Source of the DNA: Corbicula japonica
Taxonomy: Eukaryota; Mollusca; Bivalvia; Venerida; Cyrenidae
Assembly: GCA_038501625.1 (NCBI GenBank)
Contig: JAZAYU010000013.1
Span: 5,642,001-5,706,000 of the forward strand
Reading direction: 5' to 3'
DNA length: 64,000 nt
The first letter of the stretch is position 1; every line of letters begins with the position of its first letter. A model generated the notes under the pieces. It ran no database searches, was not told the DNA's origin, and saw only the letters and a list, made by a program, of their open reading frames with translations. Positions 45,384 through 58,148 of the stretch are shown piece by piece. The position numbers and the translations under genes are program-made.

Positions 45384-46989
45384 TTTATTATACCGAAAAA
45401 CTATTCAAACCATGAAAATCGCTAAACAAATTAACCCCACGCTTCACAACACGCTTCACAACACGCTTCGTGTTTTTTGAGTCTTTCTCTTGATCCATAG
45501 TCTTTAAATTTGCCTCGTTTATGGTAGAAAATCGTTTTTTGCTTGGCATTATTGTCGTCTGTTTACAACTGAAATGTTAAAATAGATATTGCGCATGCGC
45601 GAATGGAACAGTATAATTTTCGAACATTCCGTACCTATGGTAGCGGGTGACAGTATTTTTCCGACAGTAAATTTTTTTGACAGTACTTATATGTCACGGT
45701 GGCCTATGGAAGATTAACATTGTAAAAGAAATTGAGGTATAATAATATAATCTGTCTTTATGTTTGCTCTTTAAGGAGGCATTTACAAACATTTAGAGAA
45801 GAATCTACAATTTTAACAAAAATAATCATATTTGACAAGGAAGGTTAAAAATGACAAGACTATGCGTTTAATCACTTAAAAAGATAATATTCGCAGAACA
45901 ATGATATTTCAGATTTTTTGTCACATTCAATTTCGTTTTGTTTCTTATTGCCAGCAACAAATCAAAAAGTAATTTATGAGAAAAATTAAATTAAACACAT
46001 ACACAGTTTACAGGATTGGTAAAATAATTACTACAACAAAGGGCAAGCCGTACAATTTTAACTCTACTAATCACAATATGGTGATCATTTTAGCACCGGC
46101 CATTGCCATTGGTTATATGTTAATACTATCGAATGATGCAATCATATATAGGGATTCGAACAAGCATCACAACGGTGACAGCTCCTGCTCTCAAAATCAT
46201 TAGATATTACTATAAACTGCGCTACTGTCACTTCCAACCACTCAACAGCCAAAATGTTTTTTTATATATAAATATGCACTAATTGATTACAAACTGAAAT
46301 AGAAATGATCTGCTTGCCTGCGTGCGTGTGTGTGCAGGCAAACATGATAATAAATATGTGTAATAACGAGTTTGAAGCATGGGGAAGTGCTAACGCGATT
46401 TATCAATATCTAACGAAGCTAACGAAGTTTTGCAGCAGTTCAACAAGACAAAACTGATACAAACATAGCATTACCAATGAAAAGATATTTACAATGACAT
46501 CAGATTAATAACAATTGCTCATTATAGTTCATCTCGTATTCATATTAAAATATTTTCAAATAGGTTAAACTGATGATAATAATAGAATTTTTTTTTCAAA
46601 TTTGTATTTTCAATATTATCAATTTCAAGGAGCAACGGGAAACAAATGTGAGGCCATCTGCCAATATTGTGTGCATATAGTAATTACAGAAATTAACAAG
46701 TCGCTTAAACGAAAAACAAAAGCAAATCCAATCCTTGTTTAACATGTTAATTTTTGGTTATCAAACCACATTATTTACACTCGAATGCACCTCTGTGCAA
46801 GGTTATATAGTACTCATCGGAGCATATGACTAGCTGTTCACTGTGTCAGTGTATCAATGAGTTGGTCAAAAGTATTTCTATGCCTCCCATTGTCGCCGCA
46901 TTCGGATTGTAGATTGGCCATTTCAAACATCAGCAAAATAGATTGTGTCTTGAATTAATCGTTAGTCGCTGAAAATGAGTATTAAAATG

Positions 46990-47540
46990 ATATTGCCCCT
47001 ACTGGTGAGCGAACCAGTACGGTGATAGCGCCATTACGCTATTTTTCGAGCGACCGGGGCAACACTTCCCCCTCCCCCCATCGGATAACCCTGTTAAATG
47101 TAATCGTCACTGTATGACACCAGAAATCGACTATTTTCTTATAACATTACTGACTATTTGTAAGGGGAGACTTTTTACGACCGCCACACTGCATAAATAG
47201 CGATACAGTAACTGTACATTTCAAATAATATTGCCTCTCCTGGGAAGCGAAGCCGTAGGGCGACAGCGCCTAGCCACGCAATGCAATGCAATGCCATTTA
47301 CACAACCTATTAACCTATTCAGCTAACCTTCAAAAATATAGCGCCTAGCCATGCAATGCAAATTATGCTTTTTATTGAGCTTACCAGGAAACCCCCCGTC
47401 AAAAGGTTGATCGCATAACACCGATAAAATGTAATCATCACTGCATGACGCCGGAAACCGTCTATTTACTGATAGCAGTACTGACTTTATTTACTTTGAC
47501 TTTTTACGGCCACTACACTGCACAAATAGCGCTAATTTGT
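46990..47540. repeat. tandem SINE-like copies (unit C)
   Basis: Two to three copies, period about 240 bp, of the family at 37,318-37,553. Landmarks CTACTGGTGAGCGAACC, GGAAGCGAAGCCGTAGGGCG, GCGCCTAGCCA and CACTGCATGACGCC recur. Short ATGCA/ACGCA reiterations lie at 47,275-47,300. Confidence 0.6.
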
Positions 47541-48625
47541 CGGAGAAGGCTTCTCTGCCCGAATTCCAGGGAAAGGCGCAAGTTGCAACCCACATTTCAA
47601 ACGTTGTGGCTATAGGTAGAGCAAGCAAACTGAAATAGGGGAGATTTTTCGATCGGCCAAAAGCCCCAACTTTGGTCGCTGCCTACGACTGAGTAAGGCT
47701 ACAACGTTTACACGTGTAAACGGTGTAATTTTTCGATTACGGGCCATAAACGTTTACAGAATTTCGGACCGTTTAAACGAACTGTCAAGTGACTATAAGG
47801 CTGTAAAAATATTTACTGAAAATCGGCAACGTCTTAACAAGCATAAAACTATTACTACGAATCGTATTATTATTATCTTCATTATAAGCGAAAAAATTGT
47901 CCTCGTCACGTGCTCTGCGTAATGTGTCATTATTTCCGCGCGGAATCACTACTGGGTTTTGTTCGTATACATACATCATGGCTGAATCATCGGGAAAACG
48001 GTCCGGTCTGGAAATACATCCAAAATGTAGAAAAAGATGGACGTACCAAGGTTCAGTGCAACTTATGCAATGTCGTTCTTGCATATGTTGACGAGAGTAC
48101 CAGGACCATGTAATTTGCACGCTCACATTGTCATAGGTTTCCGTGATGTCGCCATCATATCGATGGATTAGCAAATTGACAGAATTAGAAATTAACAGGA
48201 AGTTTAGCGATACGATAAGATAGCTATCTGTCATAATCATTGTATATGGACCCCTTAAATCCCATTATAATGTAGTTGCATTGTTATTTTACAAGTTAAT
48301 GGTTCAGTGACATTTGACACATTGTTAGCAGGTCTGTATGATATAAACAAAAAACGAGATCGTTTCGTTTTTCATGGTCTGTGTATTTTTTTTCAAAAAT
48401 GTTTTAAACGTTTGAGCCTTAAGCCTGAGGTCCCAGGCCTGGCATGGGACCTGGACTGTGGGCGGGGAGCCGGGGAGCGATCTTCGCCGGGCAGAAGGCG
48501 CCGATTGGTTTCACTCTCCCCAAATTCGGAGAAGGCTTCCCTTCCACGAAATCCGGGCAAGGCGGGCACAGGCAAAATATCGGAGAAGGCTTCACTTCCC
48601 GTAATCCGGGGAAAGGCTCAAGACG
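47538..48625 (+). mobile_element. insertion with hAT/ZBED-type BED finger fragment, flanked by a split minisatellite
   Basis: CGGAGAAGGCTTC units occur at 47,540 and again at about 48,530 and 48,575. Between them, 47,978-48,113 encodes MAESSGKR and, after a frameshift, PVWKYIQNVEKDG and VQCNLCNVVLAYVDESTRTM. The WKY and C-x2-C pattern is the first half of a BED zinc finger as found at the start of hAT transposases; the His ligands are lost. An 18-bp perfect palindrome, CGTTTACACGTGTAAACG, lies at about 47,708. No catalytic domain. Confidence 0.55.
48420..48620. repeat. GC-rich minisatellite
   Basis: A local GC-rich patch in an AT-rich window, with repeats of TCGGAGAAGGCTTC..CTTCC..(A)ATCCGGG..AAGGC. 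The open frames across it are due to composition. Confidence 0.65.
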
Positions 48626-48634
48626 CTTTCCACA

Positions 48635-48725
48635 TTCTAATCACTAACTATTTAGATGCAAATCATGGAAAATTACAGACAGTCACTAACTATATACATG
48701 CAAATCATAGAAAATCATAGACAGT
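48635..48725. repeat. two-copy 43-bp tandem repeat
   Basis: TCACTAACTAT..A.ATGCAAATCAT.GAAAAT..AGACAG occurs twice in a row. Non-coding. Confidence 0.8.
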
Positions 48726-49647
48726 TAATGTGAATTTTAAATGACATTGTCCCTTCCGGTGAGCGAATCCGTAAGCTATGTCTTATTATTGACAGTTTCA
48801 TACAGGATATACAGTTTTAACCACTTCAGTTGATAATTTTAAAACTGAAAGTATAGCAAATAATAGAAACAATTAATTAAAATAATTAAATTATAAGAAT
48901 AATTTAACTCTAAAACTCTCTGTTCAGGAGGATTTATTAATTAAGTGTCATGAACGGCAAGTCATTTTGTAATTATAGGTTGTACAAAGAGTCGGTGTGC
49001 AATTGATAGCCGACACACGCGATCGTCATATATATTACAAATAACTAACTAGTTTGCCATAAAACATAATTTAAAAGAATATGTATAGGATACTTTCGTT
49101 CAGCTGTAACATATATCTTCATTTTTTATCTTTAAAAGTTTGCACAATCGCAGGAACAACAGATGCGCACTTAAACGATCAAACCGACACGGCAAAATGA
49201 AAAATATTGTAATTGCCAAAATATATGCTGAAAATTTATTAAAGACATCCAAAATGAGATTTGACAGTTACTGACTCTTTACTTATCATTAAAAAATAAA
49301 ATTATATTGGAGTATAATGTTTTGATGATCTTTGGTAAACACCGGATGTTTACTGCCACAAGTATGTGCATGAACATTTACTCTTAAAAACATCTAAATA
49401 TTAAAGCAATCTAACATAATACTGGTAACATTCGAACAAACTATAATATTTTTATCAAGTTTATGTTTGAATCAACGGACAATAGAAAACAATTTTTTGC
49501 GATGGTTAACTTTAAAATAAAGCAACCAACACCAGACAAACTTAAATATAATTTTTACCCTTATACATGTATTTTGTATCAGGTTTTATGGCTGTGTTGA
49601 GACCGTGTTTTCTGGGTGTGGCTAATCCTCGTACATGTATGCATTAT

Positions 49648-49653
49648 TTTATT
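49648..49653 (-). terminator. candidate polyadenylation signal of gene C
   Basis: AATAAA on the minus strand sharing its first A with the stop codon, as in gene A. Confidence 0.4.
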
Positions 49654-49898
49654 CAAATAAAAAGAAAAACGATGCAATAAAGCAGTAATTCAATCCTATC
49701 CATCAACATTTCGTTCAAACTTGCCACGTTTCGAATTCGAATGTAGTCGTCCAGGCATACTGCAAATACTTTGTCCACAGTCCCACTGGATGATACTGTA
49801 TCTTTGACGGCAAACTCGTTGTTTCCAAGGGTGACATTTGTCGATAAAATTCTTATCTGTCCGAAACCAATTTCAACTTCTTCTATGAGCAAATGTAC
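49653..49898 (-). CDS. gene C exon 3 (terminal)
   Basis: 81 codons plus stop. HLLIEEVEIGFGQIR against HLPKEGVEIGFGEIR in A. The tail LLLYCIVFLFI is identical to A, and TGA again overlaps AATAAA. Confidence 0.72.
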   Translation of the reverse strand, partial: VHLLIEEVEIGFGQIRILSTNVTLGNNEFAVKDTVSSSGTVDKVFAVCLDDYIRIRNVASLNEMLMDRIELLLYCIVFLFI

Positions 49899-52800
49899 CT
49901 TCAACGCAGAAAAATAAATGTTATATAACATTAGCGACCATATTACACAATACTGGAGCCCGGCATAACCACGATCGCTCCTCTCCTGAGTCGTTGTAAA
50001 TGAAGAAAATTGTGTCTTGACAGGACGGAATTATTTGTGGCCCGATCAGATTTAATACATTTATTTGTCAGGTTACAAAAATTATCCTACTATGGTCTTG
50101 AAATGCTATTTGTTAACATTGACAGATGCCCGAGAAAAGCTATCTACATGTATATAAATGCAATTCATGGAAAACTGTAAAACAATAGGACACTTTGCTT
50201 TATGTAGTAAAATCTTAAAAGAGACTAATACAACAAAGAAAACTCGTCTAACGTTTAATTCTATTCTATGAATCAGCTTTCTGAAGGTTATAAATTTGAG
50301 ATCGGGAACCAATCTCATATTTCAAGCAACTGATTGGCTGAAATTGCGACCAGTCCAGGTTTTATGACTTTAGGACTTGATCTCTAGCCGCTATCAAGGA
50401 GGTTTTTGAGGTTATTAAAGATTGTAATATTATATCAAATTGTATTTGGAAACCATACAATAGTTTATTTGATATCTATTTCAGATGTTTTAGTATACAG
50501 ATATCTGTACAAAATGAATGTACAACTACTCACACAAAAAAAACAAAGATCATAATAATTGTCCACTATTACAGTAGGACTGTAATACCTTTTAATATTA
50601 GCCAACAACTAATGTAAACTTTACATTTAAAAGTAATATTGTAATTTCATAAAATAAATTAATGTCAATAAACATCGTAAATTCCAATTTAATCTCAGAA
50701 TTGATGTAAGCATTGTTATGGAAAATCTTTGTTCAAAAATAAGGAAACATGATTGTTCATGAGATTATTAACTGGATCTAAGCAATGGACAAATTTACAT
50801 TGCATTTACTTATTTATTACTCTTATCTGCCCCATTAACGTGACCGTTCTATAAAATGTGCGCTTCAAAACAAGCGATAGTAAATAATTATTTCGTTGTT
50901 TGTGTATATGTTTAACGTCTATGCAACGATAATTGTTAACTTATTTCTGCTTATAATACATATATATAAACATCGTAAATTCCAATTTAATCTCAGTATT
51001 GATGGAAGTATTGTTATGGAATTGTTTTTATTCAAAATAAGACAACACGACTGTTCATTAATTGGATCTAAGCAACGAACAATTTTCTTATCTTCCCCAC
51101 TAATGAGACCGTTTTATAAACTGTGTTATTCTAAACAAGCGATGGTAAATAAGTATATTGTTGTTTATGTACATTAAACGTCTATGCAACTATAATAGTA
51201 AACTGAGTTATGTTTATAATACAATAAACGAACTGGCATCTGGCCCATGAAAAATTGCCAATTAGCCTCAAACCACCAAACAAAGTCAAATTTTAGTACA
51301 TGTAGGTTCATTACTTAAGATGCTTGTCTAAATAATGTAGACGGTAGTCATTGACAATGGCATCAACTTTGAAAGATTTGGAAAAGGAATTCAACGATGA
51401 TTAAGATATAATAAATAGCTCTTGTTGATATATTGGAGGGTTTGTCACGGGGCGGAGTTCAGCGTAACGGTATATCACGAGGGGCGTAGCCCCAAGAGAT
51501 ATATATTTACGCATCTGAACGACGGCCCGTGATATATCCTGCGATATAGCACCGGATGATATTTTAAAAGTATTCCAACTCTAACACGACATAACTGCGT
51601 GAACAATACAAATATGTTTACCCAATTTTTACGCGTTGTTATAAATACAAATGAGTTATAAGGTCTGTTGTTTGTGTTTACTCCCTAAACATCTCCACAA
51701 TTCAAAAAATAATAATACTTCAAAGATTCAATAACACACTTGAATACATGTCCATCCAACCGCGCATCCTGCACTCTCCAGTCTTCTTTCGAACCGTATT
51801 TGTCATTCCAACGGTTTAATACCTTTATCAAGGAATAACATATAAACAATGGAAATGGCGTGACGTCGTTAATATGACGACGAGCTTATAATTATGCTTA
51901 GGTCGAAATAAAATTTCTGTTCTGTTCCGTTTCTCTTCGGTTAAAATGGCGCGTTAACGTTACCATAACGTTACCACAAAATAGCGAAAAATAATTATAG
52001 TATTTTATGTAAATATATAAAATTAATATTATTATATTTCTGTGGTATCATTATACGCGCGGGTTAAAGTTTCGCATATTATGTTCTATCTTAAATGCGC
52101 GAAATTAAATCCTAGAGAAAAAAATTGTCACGTGATACATTTATACCGAACGGTATTAACGGAATAGCTGTGCCCACGCGCGATGATATATCGGTTGTTT
52201 TATCACTGTCAATTCAATGGTTCGTTCAGCATTTCAAAGATATCAAATAACCTCATTACTTTGATATTTCTTCTAAAGCGGATTACTTTTGACATAAGAA
52301 TGTTTATTAGTGATGAAAAAGGTCATATTATATCAATTCTAAAAGTTTTATGGCAAGAAATACAAAGAATATGGAGCGTGCAGCCACATCTCCAAGGTTT
52401 TACTTACCTGTGCACAGAAGAAAAGTTTTACCAGTTTGTTTAACGTTGAGCTTGCGTATATTTTTGGGTAATTGTTAGTAATCATCTCGTACTTTTTCGG
52501 TCTTGCCATTTCTTCTTTCTCGGTAATATTGGTGTATGATACTTTTTGAAGCTTTTGGATACCGTCTTGTATGTATCCACTGTATTTATCAAATGAAGCA
52601 TTAAATACATACTTTGTAGTGTTAATCATAATTATCCATTGTTGGTCTATACATGGACGCAATTCTGAAACAACGTTTTCGAGCTTAGTCCATCTTCTGT
52701 TTCCAAAGAGCTGCACTATAACAGATTTTATATTGTCACCTGTTGTTTCGTTCATTTCATAGTAAACTACACTCGTATACGGAGGATTAGTAGGACAAGG

Positions 52801-55800
52801 TACCTTCATCCATGATTCTGGGTAAAGACGTTCCGAAATATTAAGACGCTGTAATGTTTTAACGGTCAGGTTATTTCCTTTGGAAGGGATAAGTCGTATC
52901 TGAACAAGGTAATCGTGGACTTTCCACAGGCTGATATAGTACTTACATCCCTCTGGTGTATTCAGCATTCCCTCTGGGCACAAAACACGGAGGCAGGTGC
53001 TCTGAAAGTAGTAAATAAAACACATTCAACATGTTGACACTGAGCATCAGATCGACGCAAAAGTAAATTCTGAAAGCGAGGCTTCAGTGAAATTAGGCTA
53101 CAAGATACGGTGATATTTTTAATGCGTATAAACATTTTCTTTCAATTTGGTAATTTCTGGCCCTATGTTTATTTATCTTGTTTATTAAAATATCGTCACT
53201 ACATCTTCGTGTACTTGTCTTCAGTGATATCTGAATGCGTACGCGAAACTCAAATTCACCAGCGCAATAGCTAGCCTTATCAGAAAATTCGTTATTATGT
53301 AAGAATTTGCAATGTATTTTATTCTATCTCTACAAAGTCTATCTCACCTAACCGTGAAACACTTTTTTTAATTTATGATGCATCGTTTTACCAAAACAAT
53401 ATCACCAATTGACGCAGAAAAAATTGAAGTCTTATTATATAAATCTTTGAGGTAGATCTAATTATCTGATCTGATTAAAGTTACACGGTGTCGAGGGTTC
53501 ACGCATCATTTTTCCGTAGCGCCGATATTTTATCATTCTGGGCTCATCGCCGTATCATTCTTAAGCAATCTTTGGAAAAAGGAAATAGGTTAATTCTGGA
53601 ATGCGAATATTTTTTTCAATTAAATGAATATAATGTAGAGAGTTGACGTTTGCCTACATCATGGATGTTTTGAGTATTTCCTCTGTGTTCGCAACACACT
53701 TTGTGTGCGCAACACATTTTGCAACATGTCTTTGCTGTTTTAACTTGAAACGAATGAAAATACTTTTATACATGTGTCACATTTTTGTTCTAGATGCGAA
53801 TATTTTATAACTTTTTCTAAATAAGCACAACGGGTCAAATGATCACAGAAATGGTTTTTCCACATCCGCTCTAGCTGTTTTCACTAAAACAAAGAATTCC
53901 TACAAGTCCTGGATAAAAACTAGTTAAAAACCTAACTTCAATGACCATAATTTTCCTTAGACATACTTTTGTAAATACACTTACTTCAAAGGTGGGCTTT
54001 TTTGACAGTTTCCTCATGGATTTGCTTTTTCTTAGTTTGTTTTGTCTAAAATGATACAGTGATAACGCCATGGATGATAGAATAACGGCGGCATGCGGAA
54101 AAATGATGCTTATAGCCTTGACACCGTGAGTTAATAAAAGCTAAGATTATGAGCATTTCTTCATCCATTATCCATCATTGTCATTATTCTGGGATACCAT
54201 CATCTAATTGTTTAAACATTGTGTTATAAACAGAATAAGTAAAAATATAAAATTCATATTAATAGATATAAAATCGAACAAAAAAGAATATAACGCAGTA
54301 AATGTTGTTCTCTGCCAAATATCGTACTGTATTTATAAGACATATTTTATAAGCGAAGACTTACTTGTTTTATGACCTCATTGCTATTCAAACTCATTTC
54401 ATTAACAAGAAAATATTATTTCGTTTTTTTGGACGATTTTGTTAAACGTATTAGCACTACTTTACATATTAGTCATAATTATATGCATTATGCATAAGCC
54501 AAGAAAATAGTTTTCTTATTTTGCACACACTGATTGTCATGTTATGTTTATGTTTATATGATTAAATAAATGGATTGTCGATTGGCAATTCCAAAAAGAA
54601 GTTAAGTCTCATTCAATTTCAAGAAATAGCCTGTTTAAAACAACATTTCCTACCTTGAAACTCTAATCTGGAATCCATGAAAAATTATTCCAATAAAGAA
54701 TTGTCACTTTTAAAATTGTCAAGAAGCTCATATGGTCAATAACGGCACCATACTGGGATGAAATATAACCTTCTGCAGTATGTTTCAAACATATGGCATC
54801 GGAGAAGCCATCTTTAGTTTACATCCTCATCATTTAGAATCATCGATTATTTTCCGGTGGAGGAGTACGTAAATATTCTGCCACTTTTAGAATGAAATAG
54901 TCTAATACAAAAATACAAGTATGAAAAGTAGAGTAAGCCACCTCGCGTGAAAAAATAAATGAACAAACGACATTTTTAAAGAAATAATTTGTTTCAGCCT
55001 ACCCTCTTTATTCTGCATACCCTATATAATCGGCAGCCTCCCATTTAGCTTGTTGCACTGCTCTCTTTCTCCATATAGTCAAAATAAATATCGCTTAATT
55101 TCAATAACGTTACATTAAAATGTGTTAAAGTGAACTACAACATGACCTTTCCGAGTTTTCCGTGAAATTGTTTTTTAAAAATAGACCTTGATTTATAAAT
55201 ACAATAAGGCCCTTCACCAAATACCCACTATGAGTCACCAGGTACAAATGATATGTGTTCAATATGACCCTTAGTGAGCCTCAAGTGTGTCACTTTCAGT
55301 GTATGACGACAATACTCTCGCATGATGTCCTATTTACAATTAGTACAATGAAGAGTTATCTGTCAATTAATTTTATTTATACCTACTGAACTGAAGTATT
55401 CTTTCGGATTCTGTCGTCAATGGACACATTTCTACTGACAGTGATAATGGATTAAGGATCTACTGACAGTGATAATGGATTAAGCATTAATGTTCCAAAA
55501 CGCTTTAATCAGGTGGCCGAATATTAATGTACCGGTCAACATTACGTACTCTGCCAGTACGTCAAAATGTGCAACAAAATCATGATAAAGATGACAAATA
55601 ACGGATAACCCAATCTTTATCTAATATAGCAAAAATAAACACATGTTCTTTTAGCGAGTCTAAATTAAGCTTGAAGCTTCGAAATCACAGAAAGAACATA
55701 GAGGAATTTTGAAAAAAAAGCTCTTATTCTGTTTAAAATCAGGATGTTTTTGTCAAAGAAATTTCGCATAAATTTATTTCTGATCATTTTATCAAAACGA

Positions 55801-56715
55801 TTATCATACCGGCTGATGTGATAACAAAGTGTAGGAGCAGTCTTCTTGCAGCTCTACTTTTCTTGACATCTCGACGACAGAACTGTTAAAGAGAACTGTG
55901 AAGCTGGTAAGCGCATTGACGCTGATTAAATCCGGACTGCAAAAGGTGTCTGTTGTAGGGAAACCCAAACAAACTGCACAGAACACGTTTTTAAACATAA
56001 GCTTTGGTGTGTCGGTACGAAATGGAGCATTTAAGCTTTTGCATAAATGATGCCACTGACTTGATTCTGTACAATTTTGAATTAAATCGGATTCCTTTAT
56101 AGTACTACGGCATTCACGACTTATCCAAATTTCACTTGTTGGAGATTCAAAATACTTAAGTGCAGAACCATTGTTGCCACCTTCCGAAGTTAATGACAAT
56201 TGAGAACCAAAAAAATTCCAGGCATTGTAATTAAATACCCCGCTGCACTGGGCACATTTTGAATTAACAAAAATCCACCCTGTTTTCATTGAAGAAACAG
56301 GCTCGAATAGCATTTTACCATCTTCATCATACATACAACTGATATCTGCTTTTTGTTCTGTGCTATCTTTTCCATTTTCTATAATGCGGTCAAAGTTACA
56401 CGAATTTGCCATGTAATAACTTAACCCTATTAATCCAGTTTTTGAACCTAGAACAGTATTGTAACAGCCAATGATACCATTTTCAAGCAGTTTATAGGTG
56501 TCTAACTCATCAAAACAACAATCCCGTCGTAATCCACATTCGGGGTCGCATCCACAAGATACACAACATGAGTTTCTGCTAGGATTCCTCTGTGACTTCC
56601 TACCACAAAATTCATTATACGGACAATAATCGCTTATTTGGTCCGGAATGTCGATTATTTCAAATAAACTGACGGCAATACGCATGCACAGGACGAGATA
56701 AATATTCAGAACCAT
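49653..56715 (-). CDS. gene C: SMB/Methuselah-type GPCR ectodomain protein without a 7TM domain, 3 exons, 581 aa
   Basis: Exons are 56,715-55,810, 53,001-52,408 and 49,898-49,653. Boundaries are the same as in gene A (CCG|GTATGA donor, TTTCAG|AGC acceptor, CAG|GTAAGT donor, AAG|GTACAT acceptor), all phase 0. The protein has a signal peptide, the SMB-like cysteine cluster (CCVSCGCDPECGLRRDCC), C-x4-CPEG, and a VCLDDY motif followed by LLLYCIVFLFI and a stop. It is one residue shorter than A, from small differences in exon 1. Introns are longer than in A because of insertions. Between this gene and pseudogene B lie about 18 kb without any 7TM-encoding frame, so the receptor core is missing here too. 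Role is unknown: possibly a decoy or soluble ligand-binding protein, by inference only. Confidence 0.78.
50284..50385. mobile_element. foldback MITE remnant in gene C intron 2
   Basis: GGTTATAAATTTGAGATCGG, ACTGATTGGCTGAAATTGCG and a right end GGTTTTATGACTTTAGGAC. Same position as the palindrome of unit B, so it predates the B/C split. Confidence 0.55.
51403..52200. mobile_element. about 800-bp insertion in gene C intron 2
   Basis: A and B pass directly from the AACTCAACGAT-like to the CGTTCAGCATTTCAA-like sequence, while C has 800 bp between. The left part folds into an imperfect hairpin of about 65-bp arms (51,425-51,555) with GGGGCGTAGCCCC at the tip. The rest is GC-poor and non-coding. 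No coding sequence; ends not defined to the base. Confidence 0.6.
52408..53001 (-). CDS. gene C exon 2
   Basis: 198 codons, equal in length to A with no indel. It ends LFFCAQ. The final 80 or so residues (from CIDQQWII) are almost unchanged between A and C. Confidence 0.87.
53484..54128. mobile_element. 645-bp TIR element with 5-bp target duplication in gene C intron 1
   Basis: AGTTA at 53,479-53,483 is repeated at 54,129-54,133. The ends begin CACGGTGTC and share GCATCATTTTTCCG about 20 bp further in (imperfect inverted repeats of about 40 bp). No transposase frame inside. Superfamily not assigned. Confidence 0.75.
54134..55560. other. rest of gene C intron 1, no gene
   Basis: Extra sequence compared with the 845-bp intron 1 of gene A. 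It includes a tandem pair TCTACTGACAGTGATAATGG at 55,432-55,480. No coding or RNA signal. Confidence 0.45.
55810..56715 (-). CDS. gene C exon 1
   Basis: 302 codons. Start context ACAAACATGG is as in A. The region after RKSQRN is shorter than in A (NPSRNSCC against NLTGIDNPCC), which removes one N-glycosylation site. Confidence 0.82.
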
Positions 56716-56848
56716 GTTTGTGTAAAACTGTTGAAGATTATTTTTATTTCAACTTCATCTACCAAACGCAGGTATTGGATTCCAAAGGAAGCCGATACGC
56801 GTATATCTGACGAAGCATCAATTGTGATTTGCGTTAGGAGTGTCTGCG

Positions 56849-56857
56849 CTTTTAAAC
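56849..56857 (-). promoter_or_regulatory. TATA-like box upstream of gene C
   Basis: GTTTAAAAG on the minus strand, 135 bp before the ATG, in the block conserved with A and B. Confidence 0.3.
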
Positions 56858-57265
56858 TTTCCTCTGCATCCAATCAGCAAACACTTTGAGAAAAAAACAC
56901 AGAAAATAAAAAAAACGAAGCGATAAAATGGCTGCGCTTATCAAATTGCTTTTGTGTTGAGATAACTAATTGCTAGTAAAATCATCTTAAAAATCCTACT
57001 GTATCACACTGTTGTCATATTTCAGTTTTAAAGGAAAATATATTTCATCCTTGACGATCGATCGCTCTCGCATTATGTACAGGCACGGTTTCACCATTTT
57101 ACACGAAAAAATGTAGGCAATAAAAGAGAAACTTGGATATGAGGAATAGTCTCAGAAAACACAGCCTCTCTAAACAGCCAAAGACATGAAATGATCATAT
57201 TCAAATAACAAAAAACAAACAATTAACGAAAAAAGAAAATGTCATCAGCGAAACTACTTTTCACT

Positions 57266-57280
57266 GGGGGGGGGGGGGGA
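57266..57280. repeat. poly-G run
   Basis: About 14 Gs in the unit C upstream region, where unit A lacks the run. Confidence 0.85.
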
Positions 57281-58034
57281 GGTTAACCACGCCGCAATAT
57301 CACGAACAGTGCTCAAACTAAACTTTGAACTGAACAGTTAATTCAAAATCTGAGTAAATGATCTGAGTAATTAATTTGTACTCAACGTTGCCATTGCTCA
57401 ATAATTCTTCATTAAACTTTGAAATTATATTTCTTATAAAAAACACTGTCGTGATAATGCGGAATTCTTTAGGTCAAAGTCACATTTGGTGGAGTTATTG
57501 CTCTTTATTGTACCTGGATTTTGACACGAAAACTTAGCGTTGGCTATAACTTTTCATTTCTCAATATTTCTTGATCGCTTGATAAAGACCCACGCATGCT
57601 CGGAATTAAAGAATTTACATATGTTGCAAAATGCAGGAGAACCCCGCTTAAAAAACCACAACAATATAATTAGACCATCTTATCACACACATACAAATCA
57701 TAGCACGTTTTAAAGAACCAGATAATGTAAAGAAGTGGTTTTAAACGTCAGTATTGAAACAACCCTAAGAAACAAAATGGAGATTTGGGCCTGTATCATT
57801 TAATAGTATGGACAATCCCAGATTCCCAAATTCTGACGCTCTCAAATTTTCGATTATCTAGTTGTTTAGATAATCATGTAAATAACTTAAAGGCGATTTT
57901 TATGTTCCCATAAAATAAAGCGATTTCACAGGTGTTGAAAAAGACAAGTTAATTACTTTCAGGTGTATTAAAGAAACATCTCGTACATTTCCGGGCACAC
58001 TTTTTCATAATTGTATATAACATAGCAAAAAAGT

Positions 58035-58090
58035 AATATATGCATATCGGGAATCGCCACACTCAAAAAACACAGCTTCCTTACGCAGCG

Positions 58091-58148
<58 letters not shown>

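Noticed and set aside
47785..48240. 151-codon minus-strand frame
   Set aside because: It is antisense to the BED-finger segment and has no recognisable domain.
48307..48720. 137-codon frame on the plus strand
   Set aside because: Driven by the GC-rich minisatellite, with no domain. Overlapping frames on the other strand are equally open.
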